Shown here: positions 4,751-5,885 of the stretch, one piece after another
How the letters are laid out: every line of letters starts with the position of its first letter
How positions within the stretch are numbered: the stretch's first letter is position 1
Assembly: GCA_004377245.1 (NCBI GenBank)
Contig: SOIK01000171.1
Span: 1 to 5,885 of the forward strand
Direction of reading: 5' to 3'
Source of the DNA: Sulfurovum sp.
Lineage (GTDB): Bacteria > Campylobacterota > Campylobacteria > Campylobacterales > Sulfurovaceae
Length of the DNA: 5,885 nucleotides
Program-made: the position numbers and the translations under genes
Notes under the pieces: generated by a model
What the model was told of the DNA's origin: nothing
The model's input: only the letters and a program-made list of their open reading frames with translations
Databases searched by the model: none

Positions 4751-4792
4751 TTGTTTAAAATCAACTTTCCAACATCAAAAAATTGTTATCAT
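4751..4792 (+). promoter_or_regulatory. Near-consensus FNR-box promoter of the cytochrome-nirJ operon
   Basis: TTGTTTAAAATCAA at 4751-4764 differs from TTGAT-N4-ATCAA at one base. TATCAT at 4787-4792 matches the -10 consensus at five of six bases, and its centre is 32 bp from the box centre. The predicted start near 4799 leaves a leader of about 20 nt containing the AAGGA at 4807-4811. This fits better than a promoter driven by the perfect box at 4701, although both may act. Confidence 0.6.
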
Positions 4793-4806
4793 CCTTCTAT
4801 TATATT

Positions 4807-4811
4807 AAGGA
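4807..4811 (+). promoter_or_regulatory. Ribosome binding site deciding the second cytochrome start
   Basis: AAGGA lies 8 nt before the ATG at 4820. It overlaps an earlier in-frame ATG at 4811, which is therefore unlikely to be used. Confidence 0.65.
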
Positions 4812-4819
4812 TGAAAGTT

Positions 4820-5221
4820 ATGAGAAAAATATTAACTACTTTTTTTATCATCTTAACGCTATCATTGCCACTATTAGCACAGAGTGGGAAAAAAGTATTT
4901 GAGACTTATTGTTGGGGATGTCACCATCAAACAGCAGTAGCATTTGGACCCTCTTTTGCTGAGATAGCTTCAAAGAGAAACGCAGATGAGATACGAGCGA
5001 TGATCACTGATCCCGCTTCCGTCTCTAAAGCCTTTGGCTATAAACGTAATGCGATGCCGGCTTTTACATTAAATGAAGAAGAGCTCAAAGCGATTACAAG
5101 CTATATTTTAAGTTTCAAATCTGTACAGCCTGAAAAAGAAGATCAAAAACAAAAGCAGGATAAAATTAAAATTATTCCAAAAGCATATCCCAATATCGCA
5201 AAAAATAAAGAGGTAAAATAA
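4820..5221 (+). CDS. Periplasmic monoheme class I cytochrome c, NirC/NirM-like (second paralogue)
   Basis: A 133-residue exported cytochrome. Residues 1-20 form a signal peptide (MRKILTTFFIILTLSLPLLA). The heme motif is C31-W-G-C34-H35, followed by a short FGPSF turn. The likely distal Met is M79 in AFGYKRNAMP, and the last class I helix is AITSYILSF. Residues about 101-133 are a charged, Lys/Gln-rich, probably disordered tail not found in its paralogue at 1323-1661. The frame extends back to a TTG at 4751, but that would bury the signal peptide behind 23 residues and coincides with the FNR-like box. AAGGA at 4807-4811 points to the ATG at 4820. The TAA overlaps the nirJ ATG by one base, so it is in one operon with heme d1 synthesis. 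A role as an electron carrier to, or in maturation of, cd1 nitrite reductase is inferred, as for NirC and NirM in other denitrifiers; the sequence alone does not tell which. Confidence 0.82.
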   Translation: MRKILTTFFIILTLSLPLLAQSGKKVFETYCWGCHHQTAVAFGPSFAEIASKRNADEIRAMITDPASVSKAFGYKRNAMPAFTLNEEELKAITSYILSFKSVQPEKEDQKQKQDKIKIIPKAYPNIAKNKEVK

Positions 5222-5885
5222 TGTTCAGACTCTCCAATCTATTAAAGACAGTAACCGAGGGGAAGCCTGCACGGGTACTTGATGGAAGTATAGCTATTTG
5301 GAATTTTACCAATCGCTGTAACCTCTCCTGTCTTCACTGCTATTCAAAAGCGGATTTGGATGCAGTAGATACACTTACGACAGATAACATCATGGATACA
5401 CTTCCTAAACTCAAAGCCAATGGCGTGAAGTTCCTTATCTTTTCAGGTGGGGAACCACTTACAAGAAAAGATATTTATGACATAGCTGCACGTTGTAAAG
5501 AGTTAGGTATTGTCACTTATCTTTCTACCAATGGGCTCTATGTCAAAAAGAGTAATGCGGAACAGATCTTAGATACTTTTGACTATATTGGTATCAGTAT
5601 TGATGGTAGTCCTGATGTACATGATGCATTTCGTGGACTTAAAGGTTCATTTGTAGAGTCTATGAAAGCGGTTGATCTGCTTAACAGTTATGGAAAAACA
5701 AAAGTGGGTATCCGTTTCACCATTACTAAAGATACCTATGATGATCTGGCATTTATCTTTGACTTGGCAGAGAAACATAATATCCCAAAAGTCTATATCT
5801 CTCACCTTGTTTACAGTGGTAGAGGTTTAGAAAATTTGGAAATGGACTTGACCAAAGAGCAGCGTATCACAGCAGTGAATTACAT
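5221..5885 (+). CDS. nirJ: Heme d1 biosynthesis radical SAM protein NirJ, 3' end missing
   Basis: 221 complete codons are visible; the gene runs off the right edge. It is a radical-SAM enzyme with C33-x3-C37-x2-C40 (CNLSCLHC, followed by YS as in NirJ/AhbC-type proteins) and the SAM-binding FSGGEPL (74-80). The segments STNGLYV, YIGISIDGSPDVHDAFRGLKGSF and YISHLVYSGRG match NirJ, where GISIDG...HDxFRG and SHLxYxGRG are characteristic. In cd1-type denitrifiers NirJ works in the cytoplasm on didecarboxysiroheme, removing propionate side chains on the way to heme d1, the cofactor of nitrite reductase NirS. A C-terminal Cys cluster for a second Fe-S centre would lie beyond the window. The start ATG at 5221 overlaps the previous stop (TAATG), with a GAGG Shine-Dalgarno at 5210-5213, 7 nt away. 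The alternative is a related AhbC/AhbD-like heme enzyme, less likely beside a small cytochrome under FNR-type control. Confidence 0.87.
   Translation, partial: MFRLSNLLKTVTEGKPARVLDGSIAIWNFTNRCNLSCLHCYSKADLDAVDTLTTDNIMDTLPKLKANGVKFLIFSGGEPLTRKDIYDIAARCKELGIVTYLSTNGLYVKKSNAEQILDTFDYIGISIDGSPDVHDAFRGLKGSFVESMKAVDLLNSYGKTKVGIRFTITKDTYDDLAFIFDLAEKHNIPKVYISHLVYSGRGLENLEMDLTKEQRITAVNY

Noticed and set aside
4751..4819. TTG or earlier ATG start for the second cytochrome
   Set aside because: It would place 23 residues before a clear signal peptide and overlap the proposed FNR-like box. AAGGA points to the ATG at 4820.

Overview
The window looks like a piece of a denitrifying, microaerobic/anaerobic Campylobacterota (epsilonproteobacterial) chromosome of the Sulfurovum/Sulfurimonas kind. 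This is inferred from the AT-rich, tightly packed genes, the many periplasmic c-type cytochromes, a NirJ-type heme d1 biosynthesis gene and a small NrdD-like/NrdG pair. No rRNA, tRNA, CRISPR or insertion sequence is visible.

Layout. (1) 1-1276, plus strand: the 3' part of an IscU/NifU-type Fe-S scaffold-like gene, a 57-residue protein that corresponds only to the glycyl-radical tail of class III ribonucleotide reductase NrdD, and the radical-SAM activase NrdG. (2) 1323-1661, minus strand: a small monoheme cytochrome c. (3) 1662-1886: a dense divergent control region with three perfect FNR-type boxes and two copies of a second, unidentified palindromic operator. (4) 1887-3367, plus strand: an exported thioredoxin-like protein overlapping a di-heme cytochrome c peroxidase by 4 nt. 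(5) 3368-3501: a nested inverted-repeat element between convergent genes. (6) 3502-4638, minus strand: an exported pentaheme cytochrome c. (7) 4639-4819: a second divergent control region with one perfect and one near-perfect FNR-type box. (8) 4820-5885, plus strand: a second monoheme cytochrome c, paralogous to that in (2), overlapping nirJ by 1 nt; nirJ runs off the right edge.

How it fits together. The genes from 1323 onward form an anaerobic/nitrogen-oxide respiration block: small cytochromes that could carry electrons to a cd1 nitrite reductase or to the peroxidase, a multiheme cytochrome, the peroxidase with a thiol-redox partner, and a heme d1 enzyme. Four promoters can be proposed. 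In each, a TTGAT-N4-ATCAA box (one has a single mismatch) is centred 31-32 bp from a good -10 hexamer, which is the class II activator geometry (-41.5) of FNR/DNR-family regulators. This predicts one oxygen- or NO-responsive regulator controlling the whole block. The peroxidase operon promoter would start transcription at or within 1-3 nt of its ATG, suggesting a leaderless mRNA. The least explained items are the stand-alone glycyl-radical domain and the 19-nt repeated operator with co-varying arms. All functional assignments rest on motif recognition by eye; no database search was run.
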